From the NCBI GenBank assembly GCA_026994125.1, contig JALWRJ010000211.1:1-6617 (forward strand): a DNA stretch of 6,617 bases. The letters are read 5' to 3'. Under the pieces are notes generated by a model. It did not search any database, was not told where the DNA came from, and was given only the letters and a program-made list of their open reading frames with translations. Both the position numbers and the translations under genes were made by a program. Shown here piece by piece: positions 1-5,919 of the stretch. Within the stretch, counting starts at the first letter, position 1, and the number at the start of each line of letters is the position of its first letter. The DNA is from Cyclobacteriaceae bacterium. Its GTDB lineage: Bacteria; Bacteroidota; Bacteroidia; Cytophagales; Cyclobacteriaceae.

Positions 1-773
1 TTTATAACCAACATGGCCAACCAGTGCTTTGGGTGGTTACTGCATGTGCCCCTTACCGCCTGTCTCCCAAAGAATGGCAGTTTCCGGTGATTGGTAGTTT
101 TTCATATAAAGGTTTTTTTAATAAAGAAAAAGCCGAAGAACTGGCTACCCAATTGCATGCCCAAGGGTACGATGTAGAGCTGTCTCCTGTAAACGGGTGG
201 TCCACCCTGGGTTGGTTTAAAGACCCGGTGCTGTCGAACATGCTCGAAGGCAGTGTGGGTAGCCTGGCCAACACTTTGTTGCATGAGCTTACCCATGGCA
301 CACTCTTTATTCCCGATAGCATGACCTTTAACGAAAACCTGGCTTCGTTTGTAGGCCAAAGAGGAGCCCTGGCTTTTTTAGCACATACGTATGGGGCAAA
401 CAGTTCCGAGGTGCAGGCTTACACAAAACGAATTGCCGATAGCCGGCAGTTTACAAGGTTTATGGTAGCAGGTGCCCGCCAATTAGATAGCTTATACCAG
501 GCCATTGCACAAAAACCTACGCAGGAAAAGGAAAAGTTTAAACAAGCTTTTATGGCTAACTTTGTAAGCCATTTAGATACCCTACAGCTTGCTAACCCCA
601 AACGATTCCAAGCTATTTTTAGCGAAAAACCCATTAATAATGCCGGCTTTATTTCATTTTTAAAGTACCGTGAACGACAACATGTATTTCAACAGCAGTT
701 GGATGAACAGTTTAAAGGGAATTTACGTGCCTTTATAGCCTACTGGAAGAATAAACACCCTATAAAAAAATAA
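1..773 (+). CDS. Zinc aminopeptidase (putative aminopeptidase family, PF10023-like), 3' part
   Basis: The reading frame is open to the left edge (in-frame codons from position 3), so the true start lies outside the window; the GTG at 24 is internal to the conserved block YNQHGQPVLWVV and is not a credible start. The visible ~256 residues carry the hallmarks of a gluzincin-type metallopeptidase: HELTH at 282-296 (HExxH, two zinc-binding His and the catalytic Glu), then NENLASFVG from 330, whose Glu is the likely third zinc ligand. The preceding blocks FPVIGSFSYKGFF and STLGWFKDPVLSNML match what I recall of bacterial proteins annotated as putative aminopeptidases, with the order YKGFF, STLGWF, HELTH, NExxAxFVG. 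The expected role is peptide hydrolysis. Any lipoprotein or signal peptide would be in the missing N-terminus, so location is unknown. The gene ends in TAA 83 bp before the response regulator and is probably a separate transcript. The family call is confident; the substrate is not known. Confidence 0.87.
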   Translation, partial: YNQHGQPVLWVVTACAPYRLSPKEWQFPVIGSFSYKGFFNKEKAEELATQLHAQGYDVELSPVNGWSTLGWFKDPVLSNMLEGSVGSLANTLLHELTHGTLFIPDSMTFNENLASFVGQRGALAFLAHTYGANSSEVQAYTKRIADSRQFTRFMVAGARQLDSLYQAIAQKPTQEKEKFKQAFMANFVSHLDTLQLANPKRFQAIFSEKPINNAGFISFLKYRERQHVFQQQLDEQFKGNLRAFIAYWKNKHPIKK

Positions 774-789
774 CCTCAATTTTCTATAT

Positions 790-809
790 TTGATAACAAA
801 TTGATAACA
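790..809 (+). promoter_or_regulatory. Tandem 11-bp-phased direct repeat, candidate response-regulator binding site
   Basis: TTGATAACA occurs at 790-798 and again, identically, at 801-809, an 11-bp period (one helical turn). OmpR/PhoB-family regulators bind as head-to-tail dimers to direct repeats with about this period, and the next gene encodes such a regulator, so autoregulation is a reasonable inference. The pair is also enclosed by a 6-bp inverted repeat, ACCTCA at 773-778 and TGAGGT at 810-815. Its centre is about 55 bp upstream of the start predicted from TAACTTTG at 842-849. The repeat is seen directly; its function is inferred. Confidence 0.5.
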
Positions 810-841
810 TGAGGTAATAGCTATTTTAGTGCGACCTGCCT

Positions 842-849
842 TAACTTTG
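842..849 (+). promoter_or_regulatory. Bacteroidota-type -7 promoter element of the two-component operon
   Basis: TAACTTTG matches the Bacteroidota -7 consensus TAnnTTTG and ends only seven bases before the ATG at 857. Initiation 5-7 bases downstream would give an almost leaderless mRNA. No TTG (-33) element lies at the usual 17-23 bp spacing, which would fit an activator-dependent promoter. A second perfect match, TATATTTG at 785-792, overlaps the first copy of the direct repeat; it also lacks a clear -33 and would give a leader of about 60 nt. Which one is used cannot be decided from sequence. Confidence 0.45.
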
Positions 850-856
850 CTCAACA

Positions 857-1546
857 ATGTCAACAAACGGACACCATATATTAGTAGTAGATGACGATGA
901 GGACATTCTCGACTTGCTTTCGTATAACCTAACCAAGGAAGGCTACAAGGTATATAAAGCATACGATGGCCTGGAAGCCATTGAAGTTGCCAAAGCCAAG
1001 CTCCCCGAGCTAATTATTTTAGATATTATGATGCCCAACATGGATGGGGTGGAAGCTTGCAGGCTTATCAGGCAGGAAAAAGAACTAACTAAAGCACATA
1101 TTATCTTTTTAACAGCTCGTATTGAAGAATACTCTGAAGTGGCTGCATTTGATGCAGGAGGAGACGATTTTATTTCTAAACCCATTAAACCCAGAGCTTT
1201 ACTAAGCCGTGTAAACTCGTATTTTAATAAACTCGATAAAAAGAAAGACCAAATCGGTGTTTTAAAAACGGGAGCATTGGAGATAAACCGGTTAAATTAT
1301 ACTGTATTGCTTGAAGGAAAAAAAATTGTACTGCCACGCAAAGAGTTTGAACTACTTTATTTTTTGGCTCAAAAACCCGATGAAGTGTTTAATAGAGATA
1401 CATTGCTAAAGCATATTTGGGGCTCCGATGTGTACGTTTTGGCACGTACTGTAGATGTGCACATTCGTAAAATAAGAGAAAAAATAGGGAACCGGTTTAT
1501 TAGCACCATTAAAGGAGTGGGGTATAAGTTCGAACCTCATGAATAA
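857..1546 (+). CDS. OmpR/PhoB-family response regulator
   Basis: This 229-residue protein is a full-length cytoplasmic DNA-binding response regulator. Residues ~6-123 form the receiver domain: acidic pocket D12/D13 in ILVVDDDEDI, phospho-acceptor D56 in LIILDIMMP, switch T86 and the conserved K108 in ISKPIKPR. Residues ~135-226 form the OmpR/PhoB winged helix; the recognition helix is around 197-210 (RTVDVHIRKIREKI) and the wing is GVGYKF at 220-225. The receiver has GGDDF where most relatives have GADDY, a mild variant. Phosphorylation by the kinase encoded immediately downstream (8-bp overlap) should enhance dimerisation on DNA. It resembles the PhoB-like regulator that is widespread in Bacteroidota, but the sequence does not show that phosphate is the signal, so no gene symbol is given. 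The ATG at 857 directly follows the TAACTTTG promoter element and gives a start ideally placed before the first beta strand. Confidence 0.95.
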   Translation: MSTNGHHILVVDDDEDILDLLSYNLTKEGYKVYKAYDGLEAIEVAKAKLPELIILDIMMPNMDGVEACRLIRQEKELTKAHIIFLTARIEEYSEVAAFDAGGDDFISKPIKPRALLSRVNSYFNKLDKKKDQIGVLKTGALEINRLNYTVLLEGKKIVLPRKEFELLYFLAQKPDEVFNRDTLLKHIWGSDVYVLARTVDVHIRKIREKIGNRFISTIKGVGYKFEPHE

Positions 1547-2606
1547 GGTGGTTATAGTATTGTCTGTTTCATTGCTAGTGGCTGTGTTGGCTACGTTTTT
1601 ATTGTATTCGGCCGGTTATAGCGGTAAACTGCTTTTCCTGATTTTTTCTTCTACCTTTGGATTAAATGTATTGGTGTTTTGGATAACCCTGGAATACATT
1701 ATTTTACGCGATGCCTTTTTCTTACGCGATAATATTTCTTCGTATTTACAATCCGGAAAACCTGTCAACACAACTTCCGGTTTTAACCTTCAGGTGTCTA
1801 AAAAAATTCACCGCGATTTTACCTTGCTGCAACAACGCCATAAAAAAGAAATTGACCGGCTTAATAAACGTGCCGAATTTAGAACCCAATTTATTGCCGA
1901 TATTTCGCACGAGCTTAAAACTCCCATTTTTGCGGCACAAGGCTATGTACACACCTTACTCGATGGGGCGTTAGATGACGAAGAAGTGCGTTATAAATTT
2001 CTTAAAAAATCGGCCAATAGCCTCGATATGCTGGATAAGCTGGTAAAAGACCTTTTAGAACTCTCGCAAATAGAAACGGGCAATATTGTACTCATGTATG
2101 ACCACTTTGATGTGGTAAAGCTGGTTGATGAGGTACTTGATGATTTTGAACATAATGCGCGGAAAGTTTCCGTATCGCTTAAACGCACAAAGCAACCCAC
2201 CGAAGCCATTGTATATGCCGATTACATGCGCATTAGGCAAGTGCTGCAAAACCTGGTATCTAATGCTGTTAAATACAACCACCAGGGGGGTAAGGTAAGG
2301 GTAAAGCTTATCGACCAGCCCGAAACGGTAGAAATACAAGTAGCTGATACCGGAATAGGTATTCCCGAAGAAGACCTGCCTAAGGTTTTTAACCGTTTTT
2401 ACCGGGTAGATAAAAGCAGAACCAAATTAAAGAAACGAACCAGCAGTGGTTTAGGGTTGGCCATTGTTAAACATTTGCTCGAAAGCCACCAAAGCAGCAT
2501 AATGCTTAAAAGTAAAATTGGTAAAGGTTCGGTATTTAGCTTTACTTTGCAAAAAGATAAAGTACATGAGCAGGCAGGCAAACCTAACGAACTGGATATT
2601 ATTTGA
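1539..2606 (+). CDS. Membrane sensor histidine kinase, PhoR-like, without periplasmic domain
   Basis: This 355-residue kinase should phosphorylate the response regulator encoded just upstream. Two hydrophobic helices (~4-24 and ~31-55) are joined by only about six residues, so there is essentially no periplasmic sensor domain. A linker with helical, charged stretches (~60-112) leads to the HisKA dimerisation helix with phospho-acceptor H124 (ISHELKTPI). The ATPase domain has all its boxes: N-box NLVSNAVKYN (N242), G1 DTGIGIP (D270), F-box FNRFYRVD (284-291), G2 SGLGLAIVK (303-311) and a G3-like GKGSVFSF (328-335). There is no PAS domain, and no HAMP that I can recognise with confidence. The ATG lies inside the end of the regulator gene (ATGAATAA at 1539-1546), indicating translational coupling and fixed stoichiometry. 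The short hairpin-like membrane anchor suggests sensing within the membrane, via a partner protein, or in the cytoplasm; the stimulus is unknown. Confidence 0.94.
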   Translation: MNKVVIVLSVSLLVAVLATFLLYSAGYSGKLLFLIFSSTFGLNVLVFWITLEYIILRDAFFLRDNISSYLQSGKPVNTTSGFNLQVSKKIHRDFTLLQQRHKKEIDRLNKRAEFRTQFIADISHELKTPIFAAQGYVHTLLDGALDDEEVRYKFLKKSANSLDMLDKLVKDLLELSQIETGNIVLMYDHFDVVKLVDEVLDDFEHNARKVSVSLKRTKQPTEAIVYADYMRIRQVLQNLVSNAVKYNHQGGKVRVKLIDQPETVEIQVADTGIGIPEEDLPKVFNRFYRVDKSRTKLKKRTSSGLGLAIVKHLLESHQSSIMLKSKIGKGSVFSFTLQKDKVHEQAGKPNELDII

Positions 2607-3294
2607 GGATGATGATTTTTTGGTCATCAACAAACCTCCTTACATTGCTTCGTTAGACGACCGTTCGAGTACCCTGAATATAAACAAGCTAGCCAAAGCC
2701 TATTGGCCGGATGCACAGCTCTGCCACCGGCTGGACAAAGATACCAGTGGCGTTATGCTACTGGCAAAACACCCCGATGCTTACAAGTTTGCGGCTATAC
2801 TTTTTGAGCAGCGCAACATACACAAGGTGTACCACGCAGTGGTACATGGCACCCACGAGTTTACTAACCGGCTGGTAGATGCTCCGCTTTTAACCACCGG
2901 CAAAGGCAAAGTAGTAGTTAACCATCGCCAGGGCAAGCCCTCGAGTACTACCTTTACTACATTGGCTATTTACAAGGCTTATTCGCTGGTACAGTGCGAA
3001 CCTCTTACCGGCCGAATGCACCAAATACGGGTACACCTGGCCGGACTACAAGCCCCCATTGTGGGCGACACGTTTTATGGTGGGCAGCCATTTTACCTGT
3101 CGGCTATTAAGCGCAATTATCATTTAAAAAAGAATACAGAAGAAAAGCCGCTCATCCAACGTTTTGCATTGCATGCCTACGAATTAACCTTTACAGGCCT
3201 GCATGGCAAACCCTACAATTTTAAAGCCCCTTATCCTAAAGATTTTAGCGTGCTGCTAAAGCAATTGAAAAAAGCATGCAAAACTGCTTACTGA
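2566..3294 (+). CDS. RluA-family RNA pseudouridine synthase (no S4 domain)
   Basis: This cytoplasmic enzyme of 242 residues converts specific uridines in rRNA or tRNA to pseudouridine. The signature HRLDKDTSGV (54-63) contains the catalytic Asp D57; the upstream block VINKPPYIASL and the downstream blocks GRMHQIRVHLA and PIVGDTFYGG complete the RluA/RluC/RluD fold. An N-terminal S4 RNA-binding domain is absent, as in RluA itself and many short paralogues. The stretch LSAIKRNYHLKKNTEEKPLIQR between the last two motifs resembles an insertion that I recall from a Bacteroidota subgroup. I chose the ATG at 2566, which gives the standard N-terminus just before 'LFEDDDFLVINKP'. The frame extends upstream to a TTG at 2518, but those 16 residues match nothing in the family and lie deeper inside the kinase gene. 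The chosen start still overlaps the kinase by 41 bp, so the genes are probably cotranscribed. The target nucleotide cannot be assigned. Confidence 0.92.
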   Translation: MSRQANLTNWILFEDDDFLVINKPPYIASLDDRSSTLNINKLAKAYWPDAQLCHRLDKDTSGVMLLAKHPDAYKFAAILFEQRNIHKVYHAVVHGTHEFTNRLVDAPLLTTGKGKVVVNHRQGKPSSTTFTTLAIYKAYSLVQCEPLTGRMHQIRVHLAGLQAPIVGDTFYGGQPFYLSAIKRNYHLKKNTEEKPLIQRFALHAYELTFTGLHGKPYNFKAPYPKDFSVLLKQLKKACKTAY

Positions 3295-3299
3295 TACAG

Positions 3300-4730
3300 A
3301 TGAAAAACACCCGAATTTTATGGCTATTAGTTTACGTGCTTACCGTTTGGTTATTTGTGGGTGGCTCTGTGGCAAAAGCACAACAACATATAGCTAACCT
3401 AAGCAGGGTTTATGTAGATTCGGCCTCGGTGCTTACCATACAAGAGGTAGCCAATCCCCGGTTTCAATCTAAGTTTGCAAAATTCACTCAAAGTATTGAA
3501 TCGCAAACGTTTACCCCCTACACTTATTGGATACGTTTTACCGCACCCGCAGCAGGAAACTACTTTATAGCTTCGGCCAACACATTTATAGACTACCTAA
3601 CACTTTATACACCCCAAGCTACAGGCTGGGCAACCACCCAAAACGGGCTTTTGCAGCTACATAAAACAGGGCATTCTTCGCTTACTTTACAGCTACCCAA
3701 CGAGGCTGCCGGCCAGGTTTGTTACCTTAGGGTGCAGTCTGGTTGCATATCGAAACTCGATATTTTTTTACTGGAACAACATGAGTTGACTGCAGGCGAA
3801 AACTATAAGCTAAGTTTTTTTGCGGTAGTAATACTGGTTACCCTGGCCTATTTTTTGGCTGTACTATTCCTTTTTGTAGTTACAAAGCAAAAAGGCCTGC
3901 TGCTGGTTGCCTTATATACGCTGGTTACCATAGTAATGGCCTTGTTTACATCAGGCTTTTTATATCAGTTTTTGCCTCCAATGCCATTGTGGTTTTACAA
4001 GTGGTCGTTTGTATATGTGGTAGATGTATATTGGGCTACTTCGGCCTTACTTAGCTTTGCCTTGCTTAAAGTAAAAAAAATTGGAGGAGGCATTGTGCTT
4101 GTATTCTATGCAGGCATAGGCATTTTGGTAGCCCTAATGTTTACCCCTTGGTTGCTTAACCGCCAACTCGTTACTCAAATTCATTTTATTATACCAACCC
4201 TATTTATTTTATTCAACCTTTCAATAGGCACGTACTTAAGCATTACTAAAAAAATACAAGAGGCGTTTTACCTAAGCTTGGGTTGGCTTTATTATTTTTT
4301 TACCCTTGTAGTATGGACGTTGGCTAGTACATCTGTTATTCCTATTACGTTTTTTACTAAAAATGCTCCGGCTACAGGTATAATATTAGAGTTTGCCATT
4401 TTTGCTGTTATTGCTGCCCGGTATTATTTGTTAAAGCAGGAAAAATCGGCTCAGATGCAACAGCAAATAGAGGGGCTTAACGAACAACGGCTGGCTATTA
4501 AAAATAAGTACGAAGCCAGGTACCTATCCTTATCTAACCGCGAAAAAGAAGTATTGGCCCTGTTGTCCGAGGGTGCCTTGGATAAAGAAATTGCAGACCA
4601 ACTTAATATTGCTCTGCCTTCTGTAAGAACTTATACCAAACGAATTTACGATAAATTAGATGTTTCAAACCGAACGGAAGCTTCGGTTATCTATAATAAC
4701 CTTAGGCTAATAGACCGGCTTTTTTCTTAA
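3300..4730 (+). CDS. 7TM-DISM receptor with C-terminal LuxR-type HTH (membrane-tethered regulator)
   Basis: This 476-residue protein has four parts. A signal peptide (1-27) has a cleavage site likely after AKA. An extracytoplasmic beta-rich domain (~28-168) has the YWIRFTAP, FIDYLTLYTP and GWATTQNG pattern of 7TMR-DISMED2 sensor domains. Seven hydrophobic helices follow (~171-195, 200-222, 233-256, 262-286, 290-316, 322-346, 358-378). A charged coiled-coil linker (~379-408) leads to a LuxR/GerE helix-turn-helix (409-470): LSNREKEVLALLSEG, DKEIADQLNI, SVRTYTKRIYDKLDV and NRTEA. DISM receptors bind ligand outside and signal through the coiled coil; here the output is DNA binding directly from the membrane, with no receiver domain or kinase. 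The ATG at 3300 is preferred over the one at 3276: it gives a normal signal peptide (MKNTRILWLL) and lies 5 bp after the pseudouridine synthase stop, whereas 3276 lies inside that gene. Ligand and targets are unknown. Confidence 0.88.
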   Translation: MKNTRILWLLVYVLTVWLFVGGSVAKAQQHIANLSRVYVDSASVLTIQEVANPRFQSKFAKFTQSIESQTFTPYTYWIRFTAPAAGNYFIASANTFIDYLTLYTPQATGWATTQNGLLQLHKTGHSSLTLQLPNEAAGQVCYLRVQSGCISKLDIFLLEQHELTAGENYKLSFFAVVILVTLAYFLAVLFLFVVTKQKGLLLVALYTLVTIVMALFTSGFLYQFLPPMPLWFYKWSFVYVVDVYWATSALLSFALLKVKKIGGGIVLVFYAGIGILVALMFTPWLLNRQLVTQIHFIIPTLFILFNLSIGTYLSITKKIQEAFYLSLGWLYYFFTLVVWTLASTSVIPITFFTKNAPATGIILEFAIFAVIAARYYLLKQEKSAQMQQQIEGLNEQRLAIKNKYEARYLSLSNREKEVLALLSEGALDKEIADQLNIALPSVRTYTKRIYDKLDVSNRTEASVIYNNLRLIDRLFS

Positions 4731-4780
4731 TTCTTTCATAACCAATTGGCCAAACCCAGTGTAAGTTGCTGATAATCAAT

Positions 4781-4800
4781 TGTCATTAAAAATAATGACA
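4781..4800. repeat. Perfect 8-bp inverted repeat, 4-bp loop
   Basis: TGTCATTA at 4781-4788 and TAATGACA at 4793-4800 flank AAAA. It lies 50 bp after the stop of the LuxR-type receptor. It could be a regulator operator or an mRNA 3'-end hairpin. No T-run follows (the next bases are GCAATTAAGG), so it is not an intrinsic terminator in the forward direction. The symmetry is seen directly; the role is unknown. Confidence 0.6.
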
Positions 4801-4898
4801 GCAATTAAGGCGAACATCGTTTGTTGTGCAAGCAGCTACCACATAAATTTACTATTGAATAAAGTAATTATAAGATTTTACTTTAGTTGGTTAGTTGT

Positions 4899-4920
4899 TA
4901 AACTACATTATGCTAGTTTA
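4899..4920. repeat. 7-bp inverted repeat, 8-bp loop
   Basis: TAAACTA at 4899-4905 pairs with TAGTTTA at 4914-4920 around the spacer CATTATGC. It is preceded by two copies of TTAGTTG (4883-4889 and 4891-4897, 8-bp period). It directly abuts the terminator stem that begins at 4923. It could be an RNA hairpin or a binding site. Confidence 0.4.
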
Positions 4921-4922
4921 GT

Positions 4923-4986
4923 AAAAGCCTGGTGCTTTGTAAAAAATTATACAAGCCTTAATTTTTGCTAAGCTCAGGCTTTTTTA
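4923..4986. terminator. Probable bidirectional intrinsic terminator between convergent genes
   Basis: AAAAGCCTG at 4923-4931 is perfectly complementary to CAGGCTTTT at 4975-4983, and the T-run continues to 4985. The 43-nt interior can itself fold: GCTTTGTA at 4934-4941 with TACAAGC at 4950-4956, leaving one bulge. A second AAGCCT at 4953-4958 can pair with the same AGGCTT (4976-4981), giving a shorter competing terminator stem. Read on the minus strand, the same stem ends in CAGGCTTTTAC, so it may also stop transcription of the minus strand genes. It lies about 190 bp downstream of the receptor gene. Confidence 0.6.
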
Positions 4987-5029
4987 TTTTATGTGAGGGT
5001 TGGGATGGCAGGAGCATTCTTTTAAACCA

Positions 5030-5145
5030 AGGGTTACACAGGTTCCAGGCTAAGATACATTTCTACGCCTAAAACGACTACTGGTGAGTTAAAAACCTCT
5101 TTTGGGAAAACTCAATTAATAGGGGGAATCTAATTATGTAACCCT
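5030..5145. other. Candidate multi-stem structured element enclosed by a 9-bp inverted repeat
   Basis: AGGGTTACA at 5030-5038 is the exact reverse complement of TGTAACCCT at 5137-5145. Three local hairpins can form inside: AGGC(5047-5050)/GCCT(5067-5070) with an inner AGA/TCT; TGAGTT(5085-5090)/AACTCA(5109-5114) with inner CC/GG; and AATTA(5114-5118)/TAATT(5131-5135). The helices sit almost end to end, like a cloverleaf. The strand is unknown and no known RNA family is recognised. The fold was made by eye and may be chance. Confidence 0.2.
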
Positions 5146-5160
5146 GCAATAGTATTCAAA

Positions 5161-5901
5161 TTAATCTTTATTTCTAATTTCAGAAATACAGGTATCATCC
5201 CATTTATCTCCTTTGTAAACTTCTATTATTTCTAATCCTAAAAAATAAGTATAATCTAATTGATTTTCTCCATCCCTATAAGTGGAAGGCTTAAAATAAG
5301 GAGTTGGTAGGTTTTGATAACCATTTATATCTTTAAGGACAACAATTGATTGAGATACCATGTGCAAGTTTTTGTAAACAGTTCCATATTGTGTTGCTCC
5401 ATCCATTTCTGCTTGAATGATAGCCAACCGAACTACTTTGGGCCTGCTATTATTTGAAAAGCTAGAAGCTGACTTTCCATATCCAGCCCATATTTTAACA
5501 GGCATATTCAAATCTAAGCAAGGCACAATAAGCACTTCCCCAATTCCATATCCATTAACACCTTCAACCCAAGCTGTGGCAGGGTTGTTATCTGCTATAT
5601 TACCCATGGAGTACTTGCAGGTCCAATTAACATAATCAGTATCATCAGGTATCCCTCCTTCTGGGTCTTCTATAATTTTAGGAGCCATACCACTTGCTTT
5701 TAAGTACGAAGAAGCCATAGCCTGTAACCCTGGCCCATAGCAGGCGTGCACGTAAAGCTGCGCTATTTTTTGCCCCGCAAACAATTTTTTTAGTTCAGGG
5801 TTTGCTGCCTTACAAGGGAAAGATTCTTCTTGTGCCATTACAGAACCCCAGCTAAATAGAAAGAAGAGAGCCAAAAGGTTAGCAACTAGTATTTTTTTCA
5901 T
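5161..5901 (-). CDS. Secreted discoidin-like protein with NADase-type glycan-binding domain
   Basis: This 246-residue protein starts with a clear signal peptide (MKKILVANLLALFFLF, cleavage likely after A23 in VMAQ). After a short N-terminal region (24-~62) with two cysteines (C30, C54), residues ~63-243 match the discoidin-like 'NADase-type glycan-binding' domain: ASSYL (63-67), DNNPATAWVEG (104-114), GYGIGE (117-122), then KIWAGYGKS (136-144) and SNNSRPKVVRLAI (149-161). It closes with the characteristic LEIIEVYKGDKWDDTCISEI. Five cysteines in the mature part suggest disulfides and export. The domain family is linked to carbohydrate binding, often beside toxin or enzyme domains; here there is no catalytic partner, so this is a stand-alone binding or surface protein of unknown ligand. 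GC content falls from roughly half at the signal-peptide-proximal end to about a quarter at the 3' end. It lies 50 bp downstream of the protoporphyrinogen oxidase gene, with no evident functional link. Confidence 0.82.
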   Translation of the reverse strand: MKKILVANLLALFFLFSWGSVMAQEESFPCKAANPELKKLFAGQKIAQLYVHACYGPGLQAMASSYLKASGMAPKIIEDPEGGIPDDTDYVNWTCKYSMGNIADNNPATAWVEGVNGYGIGEVLIVPCLDLNMPVKIWAGYGKSASSFSNNSRPKVVRLAIIQAEMDGATQYGTVYKNLHMVSQSIVVLKDINGYQNLPTPYFKPSTYRDGENQLDYTYFLGLEIIEVYKGDKWDDTCISEIRNKD

Positions 5902-5919
5902 TAGAGTGTTTGTTTTTCA

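Larger units (their letters stand above)
4731..5160. other. Non-coding convergent intergenic region, rich in inverted repeats
   Basis: This 430-bp gap separates the + strand operon from the minus strand genes. I find no convincing gene in it. It holds overlapping palindromes CCAATTGG/TTGGCCAA at 4742-4753, a perfect hairpin at 4781-4800, a second inverted repeat at 4899-4920, a likely bidirectional terminator at 4923-4986, and a multi-stem candidate at 5030-5145. The left half (to ~4990) is very AT-rich; the stretch from 4991 to 5145 is less so, with several G runs. Confidence 0.7.

Noticed and set aside
773..815. Intrinsic terminator for the aminopeptidase gene formed by ACCTCA/TGAGGT
   Set aside because: The stem is only 6 bp with a 31-nt loop and is not followed by a T-run; a regulatory region for the next gene explains it better.
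2518..2565. Upstream extension of the pseudouridine synthase to a TTG start
   Set aside because: The 16 extra residues (MVKVRYLALLCKKIKY) match nothing in the family and lie deep inside the kinase coding region; the ATG at 2566 gives the usual N-terminus.
3276..3299. Earlier ATG for the 7TM-LuxR gene
   Set aside because: It would add eight residues before an already complete signal peptide and overlap the preceding gene; the ATG at 3300 is more natural, though 3276 cannot be strictly excluded.
4780..4971. 63-codon + strand ORF in the convergent intergenic region, starting at TTG
   Set aside because: It has no proper start context, a composition like translated AT-rich non-coding DNA, no recognisable motif, and it overlaps the inverted repeats and the terminator.
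5034..5111. Short minus strand frame reading VFPKEVFNSPVVV... and ending LSLEPV, which looks protein-like
   Set aside because: It has only about 25 codons with a stop directly upstream and no supporting frame on either side. It could be a gene relic, but chance is enough to explain it.
5030..5145. Integron attC site, suggested by the AGGGTTACA/TGTAACCCT inverted ends
   Set aside because: The orientation of the GTT/AAC core triplets is opposite to an attC site (which begins with YAAC and ends with GTTR), and there is no integrase or cassette context.
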